A stretch of DNA of 39,329 nt, from the NCBI GenBank assembly GCA_023666975.1, contig JAMPAW010000016.1, positions 1 through 39,329 of the forward strand, written 5' to 3'. Under the pieces are notes generated by a model. It was not told where the DNA came from. It searched no databases and was given only the letters and a program-made list of their open reading frames with translations. Of the stretch, positions 8,199 to 15,464 are shown in pieces (position 1 is the first letter of the stretch; each line of letters opens with the position of its first letter). Source of the stretch: Clostridium sp. (GTDB taxonomy: Bacteria > Bacillota_A > Clostridia > Lachnospirales > Lachnospiraceae). Both the position numbers and the translations under genes were made by a program.

Positions 8199-8900
8199 AT
8201 GTTAAAAAAGAAGCTTGAAAAACTGTTTCGGAAGAATAATGGCGAAAGTACAGATACGACAACAGCAGATGTGGATTATGAATCTTATGTCAGTGAACAT
8301 TTGGGTGAAATTGTACAATATTATGACGAAGAGGATATTTTGGAACTGTTCTGGGGCGGCGTGCAGATGGTAAATGATAATACATCCGTTAATGTGTATG
8401 GCATTTTACCCAGAGGAAAAGAGTACGGAGTCGTCATTACATCAGGAATGAGCGAATATCCGATGGCGAGAACCGATGAAGGTCTGGAATTTGCAGAGGT
8501 GATGATGAAGATACCGAGGGCGTGGCTGGAACAGGGAAATCTTTTAGAGGATGATGAACATAGCTGGGTTATTGAAATATTGTGTAAGACAGCATATCTT
8601 GGACATATGTATGAAGGCTCGTATGTGAATGAGAAGGTCATCGTACCCTATGGAACGCCAGATGAAGCATACCCTTTTGACTGGGATTATGAATTTACGT
8701 CCGTTATGCTATGTCCTTCCGAGGACATTCCTGTACTACAGACTGATGTAGAAACAAAGATAAAATTTTATACACTGGTTCCGATTACAGAGGAAGAGGG
8801 GGAATTGGTGAAAGAACAGGGAAGCGTAAGAGTCAGGGAACAGCTTTCCAGCGGGGATAAAGTGGATTTGGACAGAGAACTGCTCGTGGAAACAGAATAA
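8199..8900 (+). CDS. SUFU domain immunity protein (paralogue)
   Basis: This 233-residue protein consists of a basic N-terminal helix (LKKKLEKLFRK), a Thr/Asp-rich linker and one SUFU domain (about 25-233). The domain shows ITSGMSEYPMA, LEFAEVMMKIPRAW and the KFYTLVPITEEE strand. It lacks the ankyrin half of its neighbour. The last 150 codons are nearly identical to the neighbour's C-terminus, and both end DRELLVETE. The start is ATG 8199, nine bases after AGGAGG; an in-frame TTG at 8171 lies upstream of that site and is rejected. It is likely an orphan or second immunity protein kept after toxin-tip exchange. Which toxin it neutralises cannot be told from sequence. Confidence 0.85.
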   Translation: MLKKKLEKLFRKNNGESTDTTTADVDYESYVSEHLGEIVQYYDEEDILELFWGGVQMVNDNTSVNVYGILPRGKEYGVVITSGMSEYPMARTDEGLEFAEVMMKIPRAWLEQGNLLEDDEHSWVIEILCKTAYLGHMYEGSYVNEKVIVPYGTPDEAYPFDWDYEFTSVMLCPSEDIPVLQTDVETKIKFYTLVPITEEEGELVKEQGSVRVREQLSSGDKVDLDRELLVETE

Positions 8901-8996
8901 AGGGGAATCGTGATAAATATTGCGGGTATGAAAAGATACACTTTATATTGCAGGATTCAGGAATAAGAAGATGGTGATGAAGGGAGGAAATGTGAT

Positions 8997-9455
8997 ATGG
9001 AAAAGCAATTTGAAGATTATTTTAGTGAAATTCAGGAGGATATGGTAGATATCTGTTTGGAGTACATTGAAGATAAGGCAGAGATTGTCTATATTTATTG
9101 TTCCAATGAGGACGGTATGGTATCTTGTGATTTTTTTTATAAAATTAATGGTGTTTTGGTACAAAATCATAAAGTGAATGAAGTTCTTTCAGAGCCTGTC
9201 GATGCATCACCGGAACAACAGCGTGAAGTGTTGAAAATATTAATTGATGATACATTACAGGTAGAAGAATTGTGTAAAAAATATAGCAGGGATGTACCAA
9301 CGGAAATAAAAATTGTTTATGATGCGGTAAACCAGAGCTTGTCTGCTGATTATCGGTATGATTTGGTTTACTCTAAACATAAAAGTAAATTGTCGAATGA
9401 TATAGTAGATGAATGGTTTAAGAAATTGCAAAAAAGGAAAAAATTTGGTAAATGA
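8997..9455 (+). CDS. YezG/DUF600-like immunity protein
   Basis: This 152-residue cytoplasmic protein has an N-terminal helix, a central beta sheet (EIVYIYCSNEDGMVSCDFFYKI) and a helix followed by the segment VPTEIKIVYDAVNQSLSADY. The latter resembles the VPTEIKLIYD region of the YezG (DUF600) family. YezG is the antidote to the B. subtilis LXG toxin YeeF, so a role as immunity protein fits the setting behind a T7SS toxin. GGGAGG lies 13 bases upstream of ATG 8997. It is low in GC and rich in Asp, Glu and Lys, like its neighbours. It may be specific for the AHH toxin or be an orphan from an earlier toxin; the sequence cannot decide. Confidence 0.7.
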   Translation: MEKQFEDYFSEIQEDMVDICLEYIEDKAEIVYIYCSNEDGMVSCDFFYKINGVLVQNHKVNEVLSEPVDASPEQQREVLKILIDDTLQVEELCKKYSRDVPTEIKIVYDAVNQSLSADYRYDLVYSKHKSKLSNDIVDEWFKKLQKRKKFGK

Positions 9456-9476
9456 TACATATTTGAAGGAGTTGAA

Positions 9477-9662
9477 ATGGCAGATTTATTTGACGGAAGG
9501 GACATGGCGGCGATAAAGGCTTCCGTTCTTGCAGACGCACAGGACAGAGAAGCAGTCGACAGACCGATTACCAAGGTGCAGAGAACTACAGCAATCGTAG
9601 CAATTATTGTTGCCATTGCAATATTAGTGGGGATATATGTTATTGCTTTTGCGCTGCATTGA
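9477..9662 (+). CDS. Small single-pass membrane protein, unrecognised
   Basis: This 61-residue protein is preceded by GAAGGAG seven bases upstream. Residues 1-35 are hydrophilic (LFDGRDMAAIKAS, then the positively charged KVQR). Residues about 36-59 form one strongly hydrophobic helix (AIVAIIVAIAILVGIYVIAF) ending almost at the C-terminus. By the positive-inside rule the N-terminus is probably cytoplasmic. It is the last gene before a strong terminator and so closes the secretion/immunity unit. GC content is higher than in the immunity genes. I do not recognise a family; it may be a small accessory part of the secretion apparatus or a resident gene bordering the cassette. Confidence 0.7.
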   Translation: MADLFDGRDMAAIKASVLADAQDREAVDRPITKVQRTTAIVAIIVAIAILVGIYVIAFALH

Positions 9663-9663
9663 C

Positions 9664-9691
9664 AGGAGGTGGATATCCACCTCCTTTTTTT
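9664..9691 (+). terminator. Rho-independent terminator of the T7SS cassette
   Basis: This is a perfect 22-base palindrome (arms AGGAGGTGGAT / ATCCACCTCCT) running straight into six T residues, two bases after the stop of the 61-residue gene. The stem contains a Shine-Dalgarno-like AGGAGG, but no start codon follows it. Confidence 0.9.
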
Positions 9692-9745
9692 GTTGCCTAA
9701 AATGTCTGCATTTATAAGAATCAAGAAGAAGATGTTATTCCACAT

Positions 9746-9790
9746 TTAAGGCTGCCAAAATTGAAAAAAAGTCAAAAATGGTAGCCTTAA
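9746..9790. other. Long-loop hairpin of unknown role
   Basis: The arms are TTAAGGCTGCCA (9746-9757) and TGGTAGCCTTAA (9779-9790), 12 pairs with one G-T, around a 21-base A-rich loop. There is no T tract on either side. It lies between the cassette terminator and the aspS promoter in an otherwise empty gap (9692-9877). The T-box sequence expected for an amino-acid-controlled synthetase leader is absent. Confidence 0.5.
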
Positions 9791-9877
9791 CTTGAAAATA
9801 ACGAATAAATAGGGTGCTTTTTATCCATGTGTTATGTGATAAGGTATACGAAATGGACGGTGGACATCTTTCGCTTG

Positions 9878-9906
9878 TTGACTTCTAAAATATTATCAAG
9901 TAAAAT
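9878..9906 (+). promoter_or_regulatory. Vegetative (sigma-A) promoter of aspS
   Basis: TTGACT and TAAAAT are separated by exactly 17 bases, ending 58 bases before the aspS start. The short leader that results has no room for a T-box riboswitch. Confidence 0.75.
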
Positions 9907-9964
9907 GTAGTCAAATATTTTGTACAGTGAACAGGATTTACCGTGCGATGGTTAGGAGGATAAA

Positions 9965-11761
9965 ATGGCAGAATCAATGAAAGGGTTGAAACGGACCCAC
10001 AGATGTACGGAGATAAGTAATAAGAATATAGAGGAGACCGTTACTGTTATGGGCTGGGTACAAAAGAGCCGCAACAAGGGCGGTATTATTTTTGTGGATT
10101 TAAGGGACAGGAGCGGAATTTTGCAGATTATTTTTGAGGAGGACAAGTGCGGCAGTGAGAACTTTGCCAAGGCGGAACGGCTGAGAAGTGAGTTTGTGGC
10201 AGCGGTTACCGGTAAGGTTTCTCTCCGTGGCGGTGCTGTCAATGCCAACCTTGCCACAGGGGATATTGAGGTGATCGCCAGCGAACTGACGATATTGTCA
10301 GAGGCGGATACGCCGCCATTTCCGATTGAAGAAAATTCCAAGACCAAGGAAGAGGTACGCCTGAAATACCGGACATTGGATTTAAGGAGGCCGGATTTGC
10401 AGCGCAATCTGATTCTTAGAAGCAGAGTGGTAAGTATAATCCGTAATTTTTTGGCAGAGGAGGGATTTTTGGAGATTGAGACACCGATTCTCAATAAGTC
10501 TACTCCGGAAGGGGCAAGGGACTATCTGGTGCCAAGCCGTGTACACCCCGGCAGTTTTTATGCCCTTCCCCAGTCGCCGCAGATTTTTAAGCAGCTGCTC
10601 ATGGCTGCCGGATATGACCGCTATTATCAGGTGGCAAAATGTTTCCGTGACGAGGATTTGCGCGCTGACCGTCAGCCGGAATTTACGCAGATTGATATGG
10701 AGCTTTCCTTTGTCGATATCGATGACGTTTTGGACGTAAATGAGAGGCTGCTGGCAAGAGTTTTTCAGGAGGCAATCGGTGTAGAGGTGCCGCTTCCGAT
10801 AGAGAGAATGACATGGAAAGAGGCGATGGAGCGCTTTGGCTCGGACAAGCCAGATGTCCGTTTCGGCATGGAGCTTACCAATGTGACGGAGGTGGTGAAG
10901 GACTGCGAGTTTGTTGTATTTAAAGGAGCTGTTGAGAACGGTGGTTCCGTTCGCGGAATCAATGTCAAGGGACAGGGGACAATGCCGCGAAAGAAGATAG
11001 ACGCTTTGGTGGAGTTTGCAAAGGGATATGGTGCAAAAGGGCTGGCCTATATTGCCATTCAGGAGGACGGCAGTATCAAATCCTCTTTTGCTAAGTTTAT
11101 GAAAGAGGAGGAGATGTCCGCATTGTCGAAAGCAATGGACGGTAAGCCGGGAGATTTGCTGCTGTTTGCGGCAGACCGGGACAAAATTGTGTACTCCGTT
11201 CTTGGCGCATTGCGGTGTCATCTGGCAGAGCAGCTTGAACTGATTAATAAAGAAGAGTACCGTTTTTTGTGGATAACGGAATTTCCGGTATTTGAGTGGT
11301 CGGACGAAGAGGGGCGTTACACGGCTATGCACCACCCGTTTACGATGCCTATGGAAGAGGACTTGGAGCTGCTGGATACCGATATGGGTAAAGCGAGGGC
11401 CAAAGCATATGATATTGTGTTGAACGGTGTAGAGCTGGGAGGCGGTTCGGTCCGTATTCATCAGCATGATATACAGGAAAAAATGTTCCGGCTTTTGGGA
11501 ATTAGTGACGAGGCGGCCCGTGACCGGTTTGGATTTTTGCTGACTGCATTTCAATATGGAGTACCGCCACATGCCGGACTGGCATTTGGCCTTGACCGTA
11601 TGATTATGCTGATGACCGGGGCAGACTCCATTCGAGATGTAATTGCATTTCCTAAGGTCAAGGATGCAAGCTGTCTGATGAGTAATGCACCAGATGTAGT
11701 GGACGAGGTGCAGTTGGAAGAGCTCTGTATCCGGGTGGATATTCCTGCTGGAGAGGAGTAA
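9965..11761 (+). CDS. aspS: Aspartyl-tRNA synthetase
   Basis: This cytoplasmic class II synthetase charges tRNA(Asp) with aspartate using ATP. At 598 residues it has the usual bacterial length. An N-terminal OB-fold anticodon-binding domain (about 15-115, with VMGWVQKSRNKGGIIFVDLRD) precedes the catalytic core. Motif 2 is FRDEDLRADRQPEFTQID (from 227), the bacterial GAD insertion covers about 300-415, and motif 3 is GLAFGLDRMIML with GLDR at 542-545. The start follows TTAGGAGG. It probably heads a transcript that continues into the glycoside hydrolase 25 bases later. Whether it also charges tRNA(Asn) cannot be judged here; no gatCAB genes are in view. Confidence 0.98.
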   Translation: MAESMKGLKRTHRCTEISNKNIEETVTVMGWVQKSRNKGGIIFVDLRDRSGILQIIFEEDKCGSENFAKAERLRSEFVAAVTGKVSLRGGAVNANLATGDIEVIASELTILSEADTPPFPIEENSKTKEEVRLKYRTLDLRRPDLQRNLILRSRVVSIIRNFLAEEGFLEIETPILNKSTPEGARDYLVPSRVHPGSFYALPQSPQIFKQLLMAAGYDRYYQVAKCFRDEDLRADRQPEFTQIDMELSFVDIDDVLDVNERLLARVFQEAIGVEVPLPIERMTWKEAMERFGSDKPDVRFGMELTNVTEVVKDCEFVVFKGAVENGGSVRGINVKGQGTMPRKKIDALVEFAKGYGAKGLAYIAIQEDGSIKSSFAKFMKEEEMSALSKAMDGKPGDLLLFAADRDKIVYSVLGALRCHLAEQLELINKEEYRFLWITEFPVFEWSDEEGRYTAMHHPFTMPMEEDLELLDTDMGKARAKAYDIVLNGVELGGGSVRIHQHDIQEKMFRLLGISDEAARDRFGFLLTAFQYGVPPHAGLAFGLDRMIMLMTGADSIRDVIAFPKVKDASCLMSNAPDVVDEVQLEELCIRVDIPAGEE

Positions 11762-11786
11762 ATATTAGGTAGAGGAGAATAGCAAG

Positions 11787-12800
11787 ATGTCTGTACCAGT
11801 GAATGAAAATGCCACGGAAAATGCGAGAAGGCTATTAGATTACCTGTATGAAACGGCAGGACAGAAAATTATTACCGGCCAGCATACGCAGACAAATCCG
11901 ATGGAAGAGATTGAGTATATCCGAAGAGTGACCGGCAGGGAACCCAAACTCAGAGGATTTGAATTGCTGGCGTATTCGCCGAATATCAATTATGAGGATG
12001 CCTCGGAGCCTTGTCTGACGGAGGTTTACGAGAATCGGGATACATTGGAGACTGCTTACCAGTGGGCGTTAAGCAGAAGCACGGAAACGGATAGGGAGAA
12101 CCTTGCGGCTGGCAATGGGTTGTGGGAATGGAGAGCAGATAGAGATGGAATTGTAACCTTTTGTTTTCATTGGTTTTCGCCTGTAGGGGGCCGTGACAAA
12201 TCTTTTTACACGGAGCATACCGAGTTTGATGCGGAGAGGGTATTAGAGGAGGGCACTCCGGAGCATACGGCATTTTTTCAGGATTTAGATGTGATTGCCG
12301 GAGAATTAAAGCGGTTTTGTGATGCGGATATTCCAATATTATGGAGACCGTTTCACGAGTCGGAGGGAACGTGGTTTTGGTGGGGAGCAAAGGGACCGAA
12401 GGTTGCCAGTGAACTATACAAGCTGATGTACAGATACTATACAGAAGTACATCATCTCGATAATCTGCTCTGGGTGTATAACTGTCCTGCGGAGGGCGGG
12501 TATCCCGGTGATGAATATGTGGACGTGATTTCATGGGATATTTATCTGCAGCAGTATGAGGAAACCGATTATCACGATTATTATCAGCGTTTGCTTGAAT
12601 TAAACACGGGAAATAAGGTTGCGGCTTTGGCGGAAATCGGATATCTGCCGGATATTCACATTTTACAGGAGTCGCACACGCCGTGGGCTTACTACATGAC
12701 ATGGTCAAAGGAATTTTGTCTTGGCGAAAAATATAATAAAAACGACAAGTTAACGGCAATATATAAGAGTGATTATGCTGTATCTATGCAGCCGCAGTAA
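11787..12800 (+). CDS. Glycoside hydrolase family 26 (beta-mannanase type)
   Basis: This 337-residue TIM-barrel glycosidase of family 26, mostly beta-1,4-mannanases, cleaves mannan or related beta-glucans with retention. The catalytic acid is Glu191 in WRPFHESEGTWFWWG and the nucleophile is Glu283 in ALAEIG. The aromatic cleft strands LWVYN and DVISWDIY are present, and GQH near the start matches the first barrel strand. No signal peptide or surface anchor is visible, so the enzyme appears cytoplasmic and would act on imported oligosaccharides. It sits between aspS and a NUDIX gene with no sugar transporter nearby, an odd location for a polysaccharide enzyme. GAGGAG precedes ATG 11787. Exact substrate is not predictable. 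Confidence 0.9.
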   Translation: MSVPVNENATENARRLLDYLYETAGQKIITGQHTQTNPMEEIEYIRRVTGREPKLRGFELLAYSPNINYEDASEPCLTEVYENRDTLETAYQWALSRSTETDRENLAAGNGLWEWRADRDGIVTFCFHWFSPVGGRDKSFYTEHTEFDAERVLEEGTPEHTAFFQDLDVIAGELKRFCDADIPILWRPFHESEGTWFWWGAKGPKVASELYKLMYRYYTEVHHLDNLLWVYNCPAEGGYPGDEYVDVISWDIYLQQYEETDYHDYYQRLLELNTGNKVAALAEIGYLPDIHILQESHTPWAYYMTWSKEFCLGEKYNKNDKLTAIYKSDYAVSMQPQ

Positions 12801-12837
12801 CGCAAGTAGATGTGCGGATGTAAGGGGGGAAGCGGAT

Positions 12838-13401
12838 ATGAGATTTGTGCGGATTGAAAAGCGGGAGCAAGGGAAATTTATTAACCGATATGACATCACG
12901 TATGAAACGGTTGACCATAAGGAAAAGGTATATGAGATGATAAGCCGAAGCCGAGAGTTGACGACCAGGGAAGAACTGGCGGACCACCCGGCGGATTCGG
13001 TAGTGCTAATCATGCATGATGAAACGGGGGATAAGCTGCTGTTAAATCGTGAATACCGTATGGCATGCGGTGATTTTGTCTTTAATTTTCCGGCCGGGCT
13101 TATCGATGCCGGTGAGGATTTCCGGGAAAGTGCAAGAAGAGAGCTGAAGGAAGAAACCGGTCTTGATTTGGTACGAATTGATGACGTGTTGAGGGAGAGC
13201 TTTTCGGCTATCGGGTTTTCCAACGAGAAAAATATCTGCGTGGTAGGGGTGGCAAAGGGAGATTTTGCTCCCAGTACTTCTACGGTGGAAGAGATTGAAG
13301 CAGGCTGGTATACTAGGGCAGAAGTCAGGGAACTATTAAAAAAAGAATATTTTGCTGCACGTACCCAGTCCTACTGCTATCTGTGGAGCAAAGAAGGTTG
13401 A
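12838..13401 (+). CDS. NUDIX hydrolase, ADP-ribose pyrophosphatase-like
   Basis: This 187-residue enzyme likely splits ADP-ribose or another nucleoside diphosphate derivative into two monophosphates. The complete NUDIX box spans residues 87-109: G-x5-E-x7-RELKEETGL. Upstream strands VVLIMHDE and FNFPAGLID fit the ADP-ribose pyrophosphatase branch. An in-frame start at 12769 would overlap the GH26 gene; ATG 12838, nine bases after AAGGGGGGAA, is preferred. It is the third gene behind aspS and possibly co-transcribed. A poly(ADP-ribose) glycohydrolase-like gene occurs far away at 37929, whose product could be this enzyme's substrate; that link is speculative. Confidence 0.9.
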   Translation: MRFVRIEKREQGKFINRYDITYETVDHKEKVYEMISRSRELTTREELADHPADSVVLIMHDETGDKLLLNREYRMACGDFVFNFPAGLIDAGEDFRESARRELKEETGLDLVRIDDVLRESFSAIGFSNEKNICVVGVAKGDFAPSTSTVEEIEAGWYTRAEVRELLKKEYFAARTQSYCYLWSKEG

Positions 13402-13419
13402 CAAGATTACACAACTTAA

Positions 13420-14722
13420 GTTTTCAAGGCATATGTTGTGCAATATAGACAACTGGATTTTGGAAATTAGAAGCTGCGTAATTGCTTATAATCATTTAGG
13501 GAAAGAGAGGAATCAGGTGCTATGACTGCGAATAATGTTACTGCTGATATTTTTAATGTGGGTGTCAATGATAAGGATTTGGATTTGTTTGAGGGACAGT
13601 ACATTATCCCGAAAGGCGTATCCTATAATTCCTATGTCATTATGGACGAGAAAATTGCCATCATGGATATGGTGGACCGGAGGAAAGCGGCCGATTGGCT
13701 GGAGAATCTGGATAATGTGTTAGGAGAGCGAAAACCGGATTATCTTGTCATTTCTCATTTAGAACCGGACCATTCGGCAAATCTTTGTGAGGTGCTGAAA
13801 AAATATCCGGAGATTACTGTCGTGTCTAATGCGAAGCTGCTCGGTATGCTGCCGCAATTTTTTTCCGTGGATTTGAGTGGGCGTAGTATTACCGTGAAGG
13901 AGGAAGATACTCTGGAGCTTGGCGGACATACGCTTCATTTTGCAATGGCACCGATGGTACACTGGCCGGAGGTGATGGTGACCTATGATGAGAAGGATAA
14001 AGTTCTGTTTTCGGCGGACGGTTTCGGGAAGTTTGGAGCGCTGGACGAAGAGGAAGATTGGGCCTGCGAGGCAAGAAGGTATTACTTTAACATTGTAGGC
14101 AAGTACGGAATGCCGGTACAGACCTTGTTAAAGAAAGCAGCGTCGTGGGATATACAGATAATTTGTCCGCTTCATGGACCGGTTTTGTCGGACAATCTGG
14201 CCTATTATTTGGATAAATATCAGACGTGGAGCAGTTATAAGCCGGAAAAGCAGGGAGTTTTAATCGTTTTTTGCTCGCTGCATGGCAATACGGCTGCGGC
14301 AGCGCACGAGCTGGCCGGACAGCTGCGGAAAAAAGGAGTAGAAGAAGTAATTGTATCGGATTTGGCAAGGGACGATATGGCTGAATGCGTCGGAAACGCA
14401 TTTTGCTATGACCGTCTGGTTGTGGCAGCACCTACTTATGACGGCGGGCTAATGCCGGTCATGGAGGATTTTCTTTATCATCTGAAGATGAAAGCATATC
14501 AGAACCGCAGGGTGGCCATTATCGAAAACGGTTCGTGGGCGCCGATGTCCGGCAAATTAATGCGGGAAGCATTTGAAAAAATGAAGGATATTACCGTTAT
14601 CGGGGATATGGTTACGATACGTTCCACTGTGCATGAGGAGGACGTCAGCAATTTGGAGAAGCTGGCACAACAAATGCTGTAGCGGGTATTTAAGCTGTGC
14701 ACAACTGGACACCTTGAAAAAC
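13420..14722. repeat. Imperfect inverted repeats flanking the flavodiiron gene
   Basis: The arms are 13420-13442 and 14698-14722. Each reads GTTTT(T)CAAGG, a 5-6 base spacer, then GTTGTGCA, in opposite orientation. Only the outer blocks match. They lie just outside the start and stop regions of the enclosed gene. They may be remnants of a small palindromic element or a chance match. Confidence 0.35.
13522..14682 (+). CDS. fprA: Flavodiiron protein (oxygen/NO reductase, FprA type)
   Basis: This 386-residue soluble enzyme reduces oxygen to water, or nitric oxide to nitrous oxide, protecting anaerobes. Residues 1-245 are a metallo-beta-lactamase domain with the diiron ligands H79-x-E81-x-D83-H84 (SHLEPDHS), a His in MVHWPE, Asp in SADGFG and His in CPLHGPVL. 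Residues about 245-386 are a flavodoxin domain binding FMN (VLIVFCSLHGNTAAAA, then APTYDGG and ENGSWAP). Length and order match class A flavodiiron proteins, so electrons must come from a separate rubredoxin or reductase not seen here. GAGAGGAATC precedes the start. A TATAAT at 13487-13492 is a possible -10 without an evident -35. It appears monocistronic. Confidence 0.95.
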   Translation: MTANNVTADIFNVGVNDKDLDLFEGQYIIPKGVSYNSYVIMDEKIAIMDMVDRRKAADWLENLDNVLGERKPDYLVISHLEPDHSANLCEVLKKYPEITVVSNAKLLGMLPQFFSVDLSGRSITVKEEDTLELGGHTLHFAMAPMVHWPEVMVTYDEKDKVLFSADGFGKFGALDEEEDWACEARRYYFNIVGKYGMPVQTLLKKAASWDIQIICPLHGPVLSDNLAYYLDKYQTWSSYKPEKQGVLIVFCSLHGNTAAAAHELAGQLRKKGVEEVIVSDLARDDMAECVGNAFCYDRLVVAAPTYDGGLMPVMEDFLYHLKMKAYQNRRVAIIENGSWAPMSGKLMREAFEKMKDITVIGDMVTIRSTVHEEDVSNLEKLAQQML

Positions 14723-14753
14723 ATGAGTTTCGCAATTACCTAATACAAAAGTA

Positions 14754-14782
14754 AGAAGCGAAGGATATCGTCCTTCGCTTCT
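14754..14782. terminator. Strong hairpin after flavodiiron gene
   Basis: This is a perfect 12-base stem (AGAAGCGAAGGA / TCCTTCGCTTCT) with a 5-base loop. The forward side lacks a T tract; the reverse side is followed by TACTTTTGTA. It may end transcripts from both directions. From here to 14941 I see no gene. Confidence 0.6.
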
Positions 14783-14941
14783 ATCTAATGAGGGGGAGAA
14801 TTTCGAGTACGTTGTTGCTGTACTCAATATGAAAAGTTCTTACAATGCCTAGTATAGTGAAAAGTTGTGAAAATTGCGTGTCTTTATTGTTTCAAAATTG
14901 TGAAGAATTTTTTAATAATATTTATGGAAAATCATGGAAAT

Positions 14942-14972
14942 GGCACACGAACCAATTGCGGGTTCGTGTGCC
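14942..14972 (-). terminator. Probable terminator of the 82-residue reverse gene
   Basis: This is a perfect 12-base stem (GGCACACGAACC / GGTTCGTGTGCC) with a 7-base loop, seven bases beyond the stop of the reverse-strand gene. The reverse side continues ATTTCCATGATTTT, a weak T-rich tail. The GGTTC sequence mimics a tRNA T-arm, but no cloverleaf can be drawn. Confidence 0.55.
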
Positions 14973-14979
14973 GTCACGG

Positions 14980-15228
14980 TCACATAGCTCTATTGAAGCT
15001 GCTGACATATCCAACGACTGGTTTTGCATCCTTGCCATAACAGCCGGGGTCATATAAAGCGAACGGATCATCAACGTTGCTGCAAGCTGTCTGAAAAAGG
15101 GTTTCAAAGGTTATTGGTTTCTTTGCTCTCTTTTCGGGTTGCTGTTCGCGTTTGCGATGATTGTATTTGGGGGTAGCCAGAACGGCGAGAACCGGACTGA
15201 CAACCTGATGATAGGTTTTTGCATTCAT
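14980..15228 (-). CDS. Hypothetical 82-residue basic protein
   Basis: This small protein is supported mainly by an excellent AAGGAGGAG ribosome site six bases before ATG 15228 and by hairpins on both sides. The first half is basic (KYNHRKREQQPEKRAKK) after a mildly hydrophobic stretch (VVSPVLAVLAT). The second half contains FETLFQTACSNVDDPFALYDPG with two cysteines. No membrane helix or signal peptide is clear. I recognise no family. It shares orientation with the gene at 15465 but is separated from it by a strong terminator, so it probably has its own promoter. The short length leaves some doubt that it is a real gene. Confidence 0.55.
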   Translation of the reverse strand: MNAKTYHQVVSPVLAVLATPKYNHRKREQQPEKRAKKPITFETLFQTACSNVDDPFALYDPGCYGKDAKPVVGYVSSFNRAM

Positions 15229-15339
15229 GGTAATCTCCTCCTTGAAATTACGTTAGAATGCCATTCGCTTCAATGAGCTTATATATGTGTTTGTGATGAA
15301 GCCTTAGGCTTCATAAAGAAATATTTCTTTCTACTATAT

Positions 15340-15367
15340 ATATCGGAAGAAAAACTGCCATTGATTA
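15340..15367 (-). promoter_or_regulatory. Possible sigma-28-type promoter of the 82-residue gene
   Basis: Reading the reverse strand, TAAT (15367-15364) and CCGATAT (15346-15340) are 17 bases apart. The flagellar/late sigma-28 (sigma-D) consensus is TAAA, 15-16 bases, CCGATAT. The -10 is exact and the -35 and spacing are off by one each. It overlaps the upstream terminator. Confidence 0.35.
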
Positions 15368-15404
15368 CCCCTAACTCGTTGAATTATAGGTAAATCAATG
15401 GCAG
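15349..15404 (-). terminator. Rho-independent terminator of the gene at 15465
   Basis: On the reverse strand, the arm at 15404-15389 pairs with the arm at 15370-15355 (CTGCCATTGATT stem, one bulge, then ACC/GGT). TTTTT at 15354-15350 follows. It lies 61 bases beyond the stop of the 209-residue gene. The rest of 15229-15348 holds a small palindrome (ATGAAGCC TTA GGCTTCAT, 15295-15313) and the ribosome site of the next gene. Confidence 0.8.
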
Positions 15405-15464
15405 TCCTTAAATGCTCTGCACTCTGTGATATCGTCATACAGATATTATTCTGTTTGGAAACAA

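Noticed and set aside
9692..9964. T-box riboswitch before aspS
   Set aside because: The conserved T-box and specifier structure are missing and the promoter leaves only a short leader.
10382..11572. Long reverse-strand open frame opposite aspS (396 codons)
   Set aside because: It lies wholly opposite a certain gene, has no ribosome site and reads as unrelated Cys/His/Leu-rich sequence, typical of antisense shadow frames.
11986..12759. Reverse-strand open frame opposite the GH26 gene
   Set aside because: Composition is low-complexity Pro/His/Thr and it mirrors the codon use of the real gene; no start signal is present.
14922..15107. Reverse reading frame with DGTRTRN-like translation and GGTTC sequence, suggesting a tRNA
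   Set aside because: The T-arm cannot pair as a 5-base stem and no acceptor or anticodon stem can be drawn. The sequence is explained by a simple 12-base hairpin.
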